Assembly: GCA_944320855.1 (NCBI GenBank)
Contig: CALUJF010000014.1
Location: 1-59,499, forward strand
Length of the DNA: 59,499 nucleotides
Direction of reading: 5' to 3'
Source: an uncultured Phocaeicola sp.
Lineage (GTDB): Bacteria; Bacteroidota; Bacteroidia; Bacteroidales; Bacteroidaceae
Part shown: piece after piece, positions 44,020-52,411 of the stretch
Position numbering within the stretch: the stretch's first letter is position 1
Layout: each line of letters starts with the position of its first letter
Notes under the pieces: generated by a model
Database searches by the model: none
Seen by the model: the letters and a program-made list of their open reading frames with translations, nothing else
What the model was told of the DNA's origin: nothing
Position numbers and translations under genes: made by a program

Positions 44020-46437
44020 ATGAATCTAAAAAGAAATTTTGGCTTTTTATTATTGATGGGGGCGGTGTTGCCTAATGCTTATGCTAATGTGGGCATGACA
44101 CCTGAAACTGAGAATGTACAAACGATAGCACAAAACATTGACGAAGTGAAACTGAAGGAACTGCAGGAGTTCAGAAAGAAGTATAAACTGGCAGATCCTA
44201 AAGCTTCGGAAAGTGAACTGAAAGGGGCTCAGATGGCTCTGAAGATGCTGATGCTGCAAAGAACGGGTGAATATTCTGTAACAGGTGCTGACTTGTGGGG
44301 TGACAAGGTGATGAACCAGCATCTCAGGGATGTGGCAAAGAATGTTAGGGTGTTGTCATACGGTGCGCTTACATTGGGTAAATCGGGAAAGGCTGATTTG
44401 GACTTGTACCTCGACTTCCTGTTTACACATAATTTCTTCGTCAGAATGCCAAAGTTGGTATATAGCAACTATAGTGACGTAAGAAAGATTCCTACTGACC
44501 TGATGAGTGCGCTTCCTGTTCTGGATGACGTGCGCAAGGCTAAGGTGATTGCGGCTGTACAAAAACTTCTGGAAGTGGATGTGATACGACAGGGGGATAA
44601 GGCTATCATGAACTGGATTAGTTCTGACTATATCTTCAATGTGGTGCCTTATGTGTTCAATCTTGCATTAGCCAACCCTGATGACCAGCAGGCTATACAG
44701 GATTTACAGCTGTTGTCGGGATTCCTGCGTGTGTGTACGCGCTATAATGTAGGTAACAAGGATATCCTGAAACCGGACGGAACTGGATTCCACCACAATG
44801 CGCATTATAACGGATATATGTATTCGTACAGGACATGGGTGGAATATTTCAACAGATTTAAAGGTACGTCCCTCAAAATTGACAGAAAATCGTATGAAAG
44901 GTTGAAGAATGCTGTGGTGACGCTTTATATGACCGCTATCTGTGCGGAAGGCGACAAGAACCGCATTTATGCCAACAGTATGGCCGGACGTCATCCGTTC
45001 TATAGCATAGAGGTTCCTTTTACTCAGGAGTTGTTCGATAGGCTTATAGAAATAGGTGGTGATGCTATGGGTACTGATATCGACAAGGATTTGGCTTCTT
45101 ATTATAATTATTTCTTCAAAACCAATAAGTATGATGTGCCTGCAGCTGATGCTGACGGTTTCTATCAGTATAATTACAGTGCAGCCGGAGTATATCGTCA
45201 GCCGGGATGGGTGGCTGTGATGAGATGTCCTACAAAGATGCTTTGGACCGGTGAGATTTACAATAAGACTAACCGTTTCGGAAGGTATCAGGGACATGGC
45301 ACATTGGAGGTGCTTTATGAAGGAGGACTGGAACCTACGGGATATCCTGCAAATAATGACAACAAGGGTGCCGGATGGGATTGGAATATGATGCCGGGCA
45401 GTACTACTGTTCATTATACTGACTGGGCGGAGATGATGCCTTACAAGAATGACAAGGACAGATTCGACCAAAAGGCCAAGACTACTAACTTTGCCGGGGC
45501 AGTGTCGATGAAGGAATATGGATTGTATGGCGCGGCTTTCGACCAAGGCGATAATTGGGGAAGCCAGAGGTTCGTTCCTACCAACCTTACTTTCTGCAAG
45601 TCGGTTCTTGCTATCGACGGAATGTTGTTCAGCATCGGTAATGGAATCTCGGCAAAGGGTGATTATTCTGATGATATGACTACGGCCACTAACCTGTTCC
45701 AGACTATTGTGACAAAGAAGTATAGTGATTTGTCGGTGAATGGCAAGCGAGTGGGTAACGGGGATAACATGACTGTTCCTTCTGCTGAGGCTGTGACAAT
45801 GATTAATCCTGTGTCTACAGGTTTCTTTGTTCCGGCAGGACATGATGAGATTAAGATAGTATATGGCAAGCAGGAAACACCGTCATCTCAGGGGTTGGCT
45901 GCTAAGCCGGCTACTGAGGTGGCAGCAAAGGCGTATATCAACCATGGAGTGAAACCGGAAAAGAAATCTTATTCGTTTGTGGTAGTTCCTGCGGCGGATG
46001 AGGCTAAGATGAAGGATGTGGCTGACAGACAGACTAAGGGCGAACTGTTTAATATAGTGGAGATGCAGGATTCTCTGCATATAATAAAGTATGTGCCTAA
46101 GAATGTATTGGCTTATTCTTTCTTTACTCCGGCCAAGGGAGTAAGTGCAGGTGAGGTGGTAAGTACTGCAACTGAGCTTTTGCTTATTGAGGAGAAGGAT
46201 GCTGAAGGTAACTTGAAGCTTGCTTTGTCGAATCCTAACTTGCGCCCTAAGATGATTGATAAGAAGAACTGGAGGGAAACGCCTACTCCTGCATTTATAG
46301 AACTGAAAGGGCAGTGGCAGATAGACGGAAACGCTCAGGGGGTATTCCTGAAAACAATGGAAAACGGTAATACTGAGTTGTCTTGCCTGCTGAGGAACGG
46401 AATGCCTTTATATGTTAATCTGAAGAAGGTGAAATAG
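44020..46437 (+). CDS. PL8 family polysaccharide lyase (chondroitin/hyaluronate-lyase-like)
   Basis: An 805-residue secreted lyase that would cleave uronic-acid-containing chains by beta-elimination. I start at ATG 44020, giving a signal peptide ending NAYANV; the in-frame ATG at 43984 adds 12 unlikely residues. The alpha-toroid N-terminal domain carries the catalytic pattern H259-x6-Y266 in FHHNAHYNGYMYSY, and R324 in MAGRHPF, matching His, Tyr and Arg of chondroitin ABC lyase I. YRQPGWVAVMRC, GAGWDWNMMPGSTTVHY and AVSMKEYGLYGAAFDQ are typical PL8 core motifs, followed by the beta-sandwich C-terminus. Substrate could be chondroitin, hyaluronan, or a fucosylated relative; no sulfatase or GH88 is nearby. 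Confidence 0.9.
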   Translation: MNLKRNFGFLLLMGAVLPNAYANVGMTPETENVQTIAQNIDEVKLKELQEFRKKYKLADPKASESELKGAQMALKMLMLQRTGEYSVTGADLWGDKVMNQHLRDVAKNVRVLSYGALTLGKSGKADLDLYLDFLFTHNFFVRMPKLVYSNYSDVRKIPTDLMSALPVLDDVRKAKVIAAVQKLLEVDVIRQGDKAIMNWISSDYIFNVVPYVFNLALANPDDQQAIQDLQLLSGFLRVCTRYNVGNKDILKPDGTGFHHNAHYNGYMYSYRTWVEYFNRFKGTSLKIDRKSYERLKNAVVTLYMTAICAEGDKNRIYANSMAGRHPFYSIEVPFTQELFDRLIEIGGDAMGTDIDKDLASYYNYFFKTNKYDVPAADADGFYQYNYSAAGVYRQPGWVAVMRCPTKMLWTGEIYNKTNRFGRYQGHGTLEVLYEGGLEPTGYPANNDNKGAGWDWNMMPGSTTVHYTDWAEMMPYKNDKDRFDQKAKTTNFAGAVSMKEYGLYGAAFDQGDNWGSQRFVPTNLTFCKSVLAIDGMLFSIGNGISAKGDYSDDMTTATNLFQTIVTKKYSDLSVNGKRVGNGDNMTVPSAEAVTMINPVSTGFFVPAGHDEIKIVYGKQETPSSQGLAAKPATEVAAKAYINHGVKPEKKSYSFVVVPAADEAKMKDVADRQTKGELFNIVEMQDSLHIIKYVPKNVLAYSFFTPAKGVSAGEVVSTATELLLIEEKDAEGNLKLALSNPNLRPKMIDKKNWRETPTPAFIELKGQWQIDGNAQGVFLKTMENGNTELSCLLRNGMPLYVNLKKVK

Positions 46438-46441
46438 ATAG

Positions 46442-46597
46442 TTTAATCGTGCTTTTATTTTAATGGTGTTTAAACAGTGCTTAAATGGTATTTAAAGGCT
46501 GTTTAAACACCATAATTTATATGCAGTGAACGCCCGGTGAACGCGTACTGAACATTATGTTCATTTGCTGTTCACCGGGCGTTCATTTGCCGTTCGC
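46442..46597. repeat. Phased array C: 11-bp-pitch TTTAAA / TGAAC / GTTCA units with a 16-bp stem
   Basis: Non-coding gap between convergent genes. TTTAAA-type units start at 46469, 46480 (CTTAAA), 46491 and 46502. TGAAC units start at 46527, 46538 and 46549, and TTCA units at 46560, 46571 and 46582, with TTCG at 46593; all steps within and between the last two groups are 11 bp. The segment 46527-46542 (TGAACGCCCGGTGAAC) is a perfect reverse complement of 46570-46585, giving a 16-bp stem that can act as a two-way terminator. Spacers pair here as well as units. Confidence 0.88.
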
Positions 46598-46612
46598 TGA
46601 GTGGCTTCTCCG

Positions 46613-49600
46613 CTATTGTTGTTCTTCTGTCTTGCCTTTTCTGTATGACAGGGGACTGATGTTGTATAAGTCCTTAAAGCATTTTGAAAAGTATCTTGCT
46701 GAACTGAAACCTAATTTCTCGGCTATCTCTGTTATGTTCAGTTCGGGATTGTTGCGCAGCAGGTTGGCTCCTCTTTTCAGACGTATGTTTGTGATGAAAT
46801 CGTTCGGGGTCTGTCCTGTTATGGCTTTTATCTTGGCAAAAAGGTTTGTTCTGGCCATTCCCATTTCGCGGGCAAAGGTATTCATGTTGAACTCGGCATT
46901 TCCTATGTTCTCTTCTATTATGGAGATGGCTTTGTCGAGTATCTCTTTGTCAAGCTTGTTTGTTGCCAACATCCGGGCGTTGGTTTCAGGACGGTGGCTG
47001 AACTTTTCCTGGAGGAGGATTCTGGAGTTCACAAGATTGTTGCATCTTGATATCAGCAGACGGGCATTGAATGGTTTTGTGATGTAGTCATCCGCTCCTG
47101 TCTGGAAGCCTTCGATATATTGTTCTACTGCTGTCTGTGCGGTGAGTAGTATTACCGGGATATGACTGGTGGCAGGGCTGGTCTTTATCTTTCTGCATAG
47201 TTCTTTTCCATCCATGCCGGGCATCATGACATCGGTAATGACAATGTCAGGCATTATTTCTTCTATTTTGCTTAATGCGCTTTCTGCGTTTGGCATGTCA
47301 TGTATCGTGTAGAAGGGATTCAGGATTTCACGGAGTATGTTCCGGATTTCTGCATTGTCCTCTACTATCATCATGTTAGGTTTGTCTGATATGTTTTCTT
47401 CCAAAGGTTCGTCTTCATCTTCGGTTGTCTGTAACTCCCGGGTGTCTTTTAATGGTGCCTGTTGCTTCTCGTTCAGCAGGGTAGGGCTTTCTTCCCGGCT
47501 GACGGATGGACTTTTCTCTGCTTCTGAGTATAGTTCATCACCTAATGGGAGTGTAAACGTGAATGTTGAACCTTCGTTTATTTTGCTGTTCACACTTATT
47601 TCGCCGTGGTGCATTTTGATTATGCTTTTAACCAAGGCAAGTCCGATACCGGAACCGCTCATACCGTTTGCTGCCTTGCCGGAGTTGTCGGACTGGTAGA
47701 ATATATCGAAAATCTTTGTGAGGTCTTTTTCCGGTATTCCTTCGCCATTGTCGGTTATCGAAATAATTACATTGTTTATGTCTTTGCTTATGTTTATTGA
47801 TATCTTGCCTCCTTTGGGAGTGTACTTGATGGCATTAAACAGGAGATTGTTTATTACTTTCTGGATTTGTTTGGAGTCGTACCACATTTCTATGTCATCA
47901 TGGCTGGAGGTAAATTCCAGACTGATGGATTCACGTGAGGCATAGTCGCTGAAAAGAAGGTAGTTTTCTTTAAGGAAGCTTACTATATTGCCACGGGTGA
48001 CCTGCAGTTTGAGATGGCCGAGCTGGTGCTTGCGATAGTCGAGGAGCTCGGTTATCAGTTCGCGCAGCTGCATGCAGCTGTGGTACATGGATGATAGTTT
48101 GGAGTATGTCTGCTGGTTCAGTTTATGGTTTTGTACCAGGGTTTCTATCTGTGAAATGATGAGGGTCAATGGGGTGCGGAATTCATGGGATATGCTGGTG
48201 AAGAGTTTTAATTGTGCCAGGTTCTCTTTTTTTATGTTCTCAGCATGCTGTTGTTCAAGCTTTAGTGATTCTGACAGGCGCAGACGGGCGATGTATATGC
48301 TTATCAGATACCATATAATGGTAATTGCTGACAGTATATATAGTATAAAGGCCAATGGTGTCTGGTAGAATGGGGCTTTTACCTTTATTCCAAGTATTAA
48401 AGGTTTGCATACGGATTCGTCTACACATTCGGGCTTGACAATCAGTGTGTAGTTGCCCGGATGAAGGTTGGTATATGTTATCTCGTTTGAATTTCTTGTG
48501 TCGGTCCACTGCTCTGAGAAACCGTCTAATTTATATATGATTCTGTTTCTGTTCTCAGGAATGAAGTTTGTTACGGCAAATTCCAGGCACAGCATGTTCT
48601 GCTTGTGGCTGAGTGTGATATTGTCTGTATATTCTATGGATTTGTTTAAAATCTTGGTGCTGTCGTTTACGTTTATATATTGGCCGTTGACTAATAGTCC
48701 TGTAGGTATGATGCTGTATGGTTTGGGTTTTCTTGCTAAATCGTGTTCGAAAAACGCTACCATGTTATGAATACCGCCGAGGAATATTTCGCCGTCATTG
48801 GCTATATATAATGCGTTCTCGTTTATGTCGTCGATGGGAAAGCCTGTCTCTGAATTGTAATTCCGGAATTTTTTTTCTGACGGGTCGAAAATGGAAAATC
48901 CGTCGGTGGTTATGAGCAGAAGATTGCCGCTTGACGGTGATTCGGCTGTCTGGTAGATGCAGTCGTTGGCAAGATTGTTGTCCCTCTTGTCATAGTTCAT
49001 GAAACTGTCTGTGGAAGGTATGTATAGGTCGAGCCCGCTTCCGGAGGTTGAAAACCATAAGTTGCCTTTGCTGTCTGTGGTTATGTTGTTGATATTGTTA
49101 TTGCTGATTGAGCCTGCCTTGTTCGGGTCATGACGATAGTTCTTGACTCTTCCGGTCTTTATATTATATACATAGGCTCCTTCGCCTGTAGCTGCTATCC
49201 ACAAGTCGCCGTAATTATCGAATGTCACATCTGCCACCATGCCTATTTTCTTGTTTCCGGGAAGGTCGTTCAGTAGCTGTCTGCATTTGCCGTCCGCTTT
49301 AGAAAAAAGGCAAATTCCGTTTTGTGTGGCTATGACGAGTGTGTCAGGGGTATATTCTTCTATATCCCTGATGATGTCTGACGGTAGGGTGGAGTCGTTA
49401 CCCTGTTCGGATTTGTAGACTGTTATTTTATTTTGGGCAATGTCGTATTTGTTTAGTCCGCCGGTGTGTGTCCCTATCCAGAGTGTGTTCTTTGGCTCAT
49501 CAAAATATAGTGCTTTAACGTTGTTGTGGGACAATGTATTGGCTTGTCCCGGTTTGCCTGTAAGCCATCTGAAGGTGTTTGTTGACCTGTCTAAATAGTT

Positions 49601-50704
49601 CACTCCCCCGCCTTCTGTGGCTATCCACAGGTTGCCTTTGTTGTCTTCGACCATACGTCCTACGATAGGGCTGCTCAGACCTTTGCTTTCGTCTGTTGAA
49701 AATTCGTAGCGGTCGTAGATGGAATATTCGGGGTTAATATAGTTCACACCTCCGAAATATGTTCCTATCCACAATGTGCCTTGTTTGTCTTTTTCGATAC
49801 ACCATACGGAAGAATGTGACAAGCCGGAACCTGAATACCCGGAAGAATAATGTGTGAATTTCCCACTCGTTCTGTCGTATTTGTCAAGACCGTTGAATGT
49901 TCCTAACCATATGTTGCCTTTGTCATCCTGGCAAATGGCACGGACGAAATTCGACGAAACAGATGCTCCGTTGTTACTGGGGGCTGACTTGTAATTCTTT
50001 ATCTCTCCGTGTTTTGATATTTCATAGACTCCGTCGTCCCAGCTGCCTGCCCATAATGACTCTGTATTGTCTATATATAATTGTGTAATGTTGCCGCCGG
50101 GTATTATGTGCGTGTATTGCCTGGTAGCTGCATCATATTTATAAATACCTTGTGAGGTTCCGAGCCATAAGTTGCCGGATGTGTCGAATATCATTGAATT
50201 GATGGTGGCAGCGTCGGACGGTAACTTATATTCTGCTTCAAGTGATGATGCTTTTTCATTGTAGGTGTAAACTGTGTTTTTTTTACTGATATAGAGTTTG
50301 TCATGAAAATAGATGCAGTCTGCTTTCCCTTTGTGAATCTCGCTGAACCGGCGCGTAAACTTGTCGAATTCGCTCACTCCCTCTGTACTTAGTATGAAAA
50401 TTTTACCGTTTTTATTGCCGGAAACTCTTAGGATAAAGTTGGAGGGGAGGCTGAAAGGATTGTCCTTCTGGCTCTTGAACGTGTGGATTTTATTGCCGTC
50501 GTATACGTTAAGACCTACTCGTGTTCCTATCCATAGCATTCCGTGTTCATCTACATAAAGACCGTTTATTGATAATTGTGACAGACCGTCATCTGTTGAA
50601 AGATGATTGAAAATTGTACTTCTTGTTGCTGAATTTAAGAAGCAGCAGAGAAACGATGTGTGAAACAGAATTGTAAATATGATAGTAAATTTTCTCATAG
50701 GCAT
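46613..50704 (-). CDS. Hybrid two-component system sensor/regulator (HTCS)
   Basis: A 1363-residue single-protein signalling system that senses glycan fragments in the periplasm and activates the PUL. The N-terminal signal anchor is followed by about 14 reg_prop beta-propeller repeats (recurring GxLWIGT and GNLWxxT motifs), then a Y_Y_Y domain (LHPGNYTLIVKPE). A transmembrane helix (about residues 780-800) leads to HisKA with H840 in SISHEFRTPLTLI, then HATPase (ISITDNGEGIPEKD, GSGIGLALVKSII). The receiver has phospho-acceptor D1158 in VITDVMMPGMDG, and an AraC-type HTH closes the protein (EIAEKLGFSSARYFSKCFK). ATG 50704 is chosen; ATG 50698 is possible. A TTG at 50719 lies within the -7 box and is rejected. 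Confidence 0.95.
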   Translation of the reverse strand: MPMRKFTIIFTILFHTSFLCCFLNSATRSTIFNHLSTDDGLSQLSINGLYVDEHGMLWIGTRVGLNVYDGNKIHTFKSQKDNPFSLPSNFILRVSGNKNGKIFILSTEGVSEFDKFTRRFSEIHKGKADCIYFHDKLYISKKNTVYTYNEKASSLEAEYKLPSDAATINSMIFDTSGNLWLGTSQGIYKYDAATRQYTHIIPGGNITQLYIDNTESLWAGSWDDGVYEISKHGEIKNYKSAPSNNGASVSSNFVRAICQDDKGNIWLGTFNGLDKYDRTSGKFTHYSSGYSGSGLSHSSVWCIEKDKQGTLWIGTYFGGVNYINPEYSIYDRYEFSTDESKGLSSPIVGRMVEDNKGNLWIATEGGGVNYLDRSTNTFRWLTGKPGQANTLSHNNVKALYFDEPKNTLWIGTHTGGLNKYDIAQNKITVYKSEQGNDSTLPSDIIRDIEEYTPDTLVIATQNGICLFSKADGKCRQLLNDLPGNKKIGMVADVTFDNYGDLWIAATGEGAYVYNIKTGRVKNYRHDPNKAGSISNNNINNITTDSKGNLWFSTSGSGLDLYIPSTDSFMNYDKRDNNLANDCIYQTAESPSSGNLLLITTDGFSIFDPSEKKFRNYNSETGFPIDDINENALYIANDGEIFLGGIHNMVAFFEHDLARKPKPYSIIPTGLLVNGQYINVNDSTKILNKSIEYTDNITLSHKQNMLCLEFAVTNFIPENRNRIIYKLDGFSEQWTDTRNSNEITYTNLHPGNYTLIVKPECVDESVCKPLILGIKVKAPFYQTPLAFILYILSAITIIWYLISIYIARLRLSESLKLEQQHAENIKKENLAQLKLFTSISHEFRTPLTLIISQIETLVQNHKLNQQTYSKLSSMYHSCMQLRELITELLDYRKHQLGHLKLQVTRGNIVSFLKENYLLFSDYASRESISLEFTSSHDDIEMWYDSKQIQKVINNLLFNAIKYTPKGGKISINISKDINNVIISITDNGEGIPEKDLTKIFDIFYQSDNSGKAANGMSGSGIGLALVKSIIKMHHGEISVNSKINEGSTFTFTLPLGDELYSEAEKSPSVSREESPTLLNEKQQAPLKDTRELQTTEDEDEPLEENISDKPNMMIVEDNAEIRNILREILNPFYTIHDMPNAESALSKIEEIMPDIVITDVMMPGMDGKELCRKIKTSPATSHIPVILLTAQTAVEQYIEGFQTGADDYITKPFNARLLISRCNNLVNSRILLQEKFSHRPETNARMLATNKLDKEILDKAISIIEENIGNAEFNMNTFAREMGMARTNLFAKIKAITGQTPNDFITNIRLKRGANLLRNNPELNITEIAEKLGFSSARYFSKCFKDLYNISPLSYRKGKTEEQQ

Positions 50705-50716
50705 TGTCTTATTTCG

Positions 50717-50724
50717 CAAAAATA
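50717..50724 (-). promoter_or_regulatory. -7 box of the HTCS gene
   Basis: On the minus strand TATTTTTG matches TAnnTTTG. It predicts a very short leader before the ATG at 50704 or 50698. Confidence 0.45.
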
Positions 50725-50767
50725 ACGATTTTTTTTCTGATTTAGAGTATAACTTTTACACTCTTTT

Positions 50768-50799
50768 CTTGTATGGCATCCGAATTTGTGATACATTTG
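50768..50799 (+). promoter_or_regulatory. Promoter of the DUF3467 gene
   Basis: CTTG (50768-50771), 20 bp, then TACATTTG (50792-50799). It rules out the in-frame ATG at 50773 and supports the start at 50827. Confidence 0.6.
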
Positions 50800-50826
50800 T
50801 GCTATGTATTTAAAATTATAATTATC

Positions 50827-51165
50827 ATGGAAAACGAAAACAAAAATAACCAGTTGCAGATTGAACTCAAAGAAGAAGTAGCGAAAGGTACATATGCCAA
50901 CCTTGCAATAATCACTCACTCGACATCAGAATTTATTATTGACTTTGTATCAGTATTGCCGGGATTGCCTAAGGCCGGGGTACAGTCAAGAATAGTGATG
51001 ACTCCTGAAAATGCCAAAAGACTGATGTTTGCATTGCAGGATAATCTTGTGAAATACGAGAGGAATTTCGGAGCTGTGAAAATGCCGGAAGAACGTAACG
51101 CTCAGAATGAAAAAGGTGGAAGAACATTCGTTCCGCCATTGAGCGATTTTAAAGGAGAAGCTTAA
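50827..51165 (+). CDS. DUF3467 domain-containing protein
   Basis: A 112-residue cytoplasmic protein with the complete DUF3467 pattern: GTYANLAIITHSTSEFIIDFVSV (key part YANLAIITHS), a LPGLPKAGVQSRIVMTPENAKRL core and ALQDNLVKYERNFG. DUF3467 proteins are small and widespread, frequently found beside ribosomal or RNA-polymerase genes in Bacteroidetes; their function is not established. An upstream in-frame ATG at 50773 precedes the -7 box and is rejected. The gene has its own promoter and terminator. Confidence 0.88.
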   Translation: MENENKNNQLQIELKEEVAKGTYANLAIITHSTSEFIIDFVSVLPGLPKAGVQSRIVMTPENAKRLMFALQDNLVKYERNFGAVKMPEERNAQNEKGGRTFVPPLSDFKGEA

Positions 51166-51186
51166 AAAAGTATAAAAAATATTTAT

Positions 51187-51230
51187 TTAGGCCTGATTTG
51201 TGCTGTTTAGCGCAGATTGGGCCTTTTTTA
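51187..51230 (+). terminator. Terminator after the DUF3467 gene
   Basis: AGGCC pairs with GGCCT and an inner TGTGCT pairs with AGCGCA (one G-U), followed by a run of six T. Confidence 0.8.
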
Positions 51231-51242
51231 TTTTGAAAAGTG

Positions 51243-51273
51243 TTTGTGTATTAAAAACTTATTCGTACCTTTG
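51243..51273 (+). promoter_or_regulatory. Promoter of the rpsL (str) operon
   Basis: TTTG (51243-51246), exactly 19 bp, then TACCTTTG (51266-51273): a textbook Bacteroidales promoter. The leader to rpsL is about 70 nt. Confidence 0.85.
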
Positions 51274-51348
51274 CAACCCGAAATATGTAGTTTCGCTTTA
51301 GGATTGGAATTTGAATAAACAATAATATAAATTTAAAAATCAAACAAA

Positions 51349-51753
51349 ATGCCTACTATTCAACAATTAGTAAGAAAAGGAAGAACGGTTTTGGTTGAGA
51401 AGAGTAAATCACCTGCACTTGACTCTTGTCCTCAGAGACGCGGTGTTTGTGTACGTGTGTATACTACAACTCCTAAAAAACCTAACTCAGCAATGCGTAA
51501 AGTTGCTCGTGTGCGTCTGACAAACTCTAAGGAAGTTAACTCTTACATCCCGGGAGAAGGACACAACTTGCAGGAACACTCAATCGTATTGGTACGTGGT
51601 GGTCGTGTGAAAGACCTTCCGGGTGTACGTTATCATATCGTTCGCGGTACTTTGGATACTGCAGGTGTGGCCGGCCGTACACAAAGACGTTCTAAATATG
51701 GTGCTAAGCGTCCAAAACCAGGACAGGCTCCGGCAGCTAAGGGTAAAAAATAA
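51349..51753 (+). CDS. rpsL: Small ribosomal subunit protein uS12
   Basis: A 134-residue S12, the decoding-site protein and target of streptomycin-resistance mutations. Visible are [12 protein letters not shown], the [18 protein letters not shown] block containing the KPNSA segment with the resistance-relevant Lys, and the [10 protein letters not shown] segment with the second site. Both sites have the wild-type Lys or usual residues. The C-terminal [10 protein letters not shown] ending is standard. It is the first gene of the str-S10 cluster, behind a consensus promoter. Confidence 0.98.
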   Translation: MPTIQQLVRKGRTVLVEKSKSPALDSCPQRRGVCVRVYTTTPKKPNSAMRKVARVRLTNSKEVNSYIPGEGHNLQEHSIVLVRGGRVKDLPGVRYHIVRGTLDTAGVAGRTQRRSKYGAKRPKPGQAPAAKGKK

Positions 51754-51902
51754 TATTAGCTGAGTACAATCCTTTTAAGTAAAGACTTTATTAATTTCGT
51801 TTTGGTTTGTTGGAAAAGCTTTAAGGTTGAGTAAATGTCTCGGAGGAGATGTTGAAGCGAACAGAGGTGCAGCCCCAAACTAAACATAAATTGTCAAACA
51901 AA
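51754..51902 (+). other. rpsL-rpsG intercistronic leader
   Basis: A 149-bp gap, the longest inside the rpsL-fusA segment. The last 60 bases are purine-rich (around AAATGTCTCGGAGGAGATG). No promoter box or clear hairpin is seen. In E. coli the corresponding gap binds S7 for feedback control, so a similar role is possible but not shown by the sequence. Confidence 0.35.
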
Positions 51903-52379
51903 ATGAGAAAAGCAAAACCAAAAAAACGTGTGGTCCTTCCGGATCCAGTATTTAATGATCAGAAGGTTTCTAAATTTGTAAATCATCTGATGTATGATGG
52001 AAAGAAGAATACTTCTTATGAAATCTTTTACGGTGCACTTAATGTAGTTGGCACTAAATTGCCTGCAGAAGAAACTTCTGCTCTTGAAGTGTGGAAAAAA
52101 GCTCTTGAAAATGTAACTCCACAGCTTGAAGTTAAATCTCGTCGTATCGGTGGTGCAACTTTCCAGGTTCCTACTGAAATTCGTCCTGATCGTAAAGAGT
52201 CTATCTCAATGAAGAACTTGATTTTATTTGCTCGTAAGCGTGGTGGTAAGAGCATGGCTGATAAATTGGCTGCTGAAATCCTTGATGCTTACAACGAACA
52301 GGGTGGTGCTTTCAAACGTAAGGAAGATATGCATCGTATGGCTGAAGCTAACCGTGCTTTCGCACATTTCAGATTTTAA
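51903..52379 (+). CDS. rpsG: Small ribosomal subunit protein uS7
   Basis: A 158-residue S7, the primary binder of the 16S 3' major domain. The start is set at ATG 51903 ([17 protein letters not shown]), the usual beginning for Bacteroidetes; an in-frame ATG at 51849 would add 18 residues without family similarity. Key blocks are [32 protein letters not shown] and the C-terminal [18 protein letters not shown]. Confidence 0.97.
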   Translation: MRKAKPKKRVVLPDPVFNDQKVSKFVNHLMYDGKKNTSYEIFYGALNVVGTKLPAEETSALEVWKKALENVTPQLEVKSRRIGGATFQVPTEIRPDRKESISMKNLILFARKRGGKSMADKLAAEILDAYNEQGGAFKRKEDMHRMAEANRAFAHFRF

Positions 52380-52411
52380 TCAAGTAATAATTTAATAACT
52401 AAATATTTAAA

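Noticed and set aside
44704-45843. 379-codon minus-strand frame inside the PL8 gene
   Set aside because: It is antisense to a clearly conserved lyase sequence and its translation lacks domain features; a shadow frame.
46557-47087. 176-codon plus-strand frame over the HTCS 3' end
   Set aside because: It runs antisense through the AraC and receiver region and starts inside phased array C; a shadow frame.
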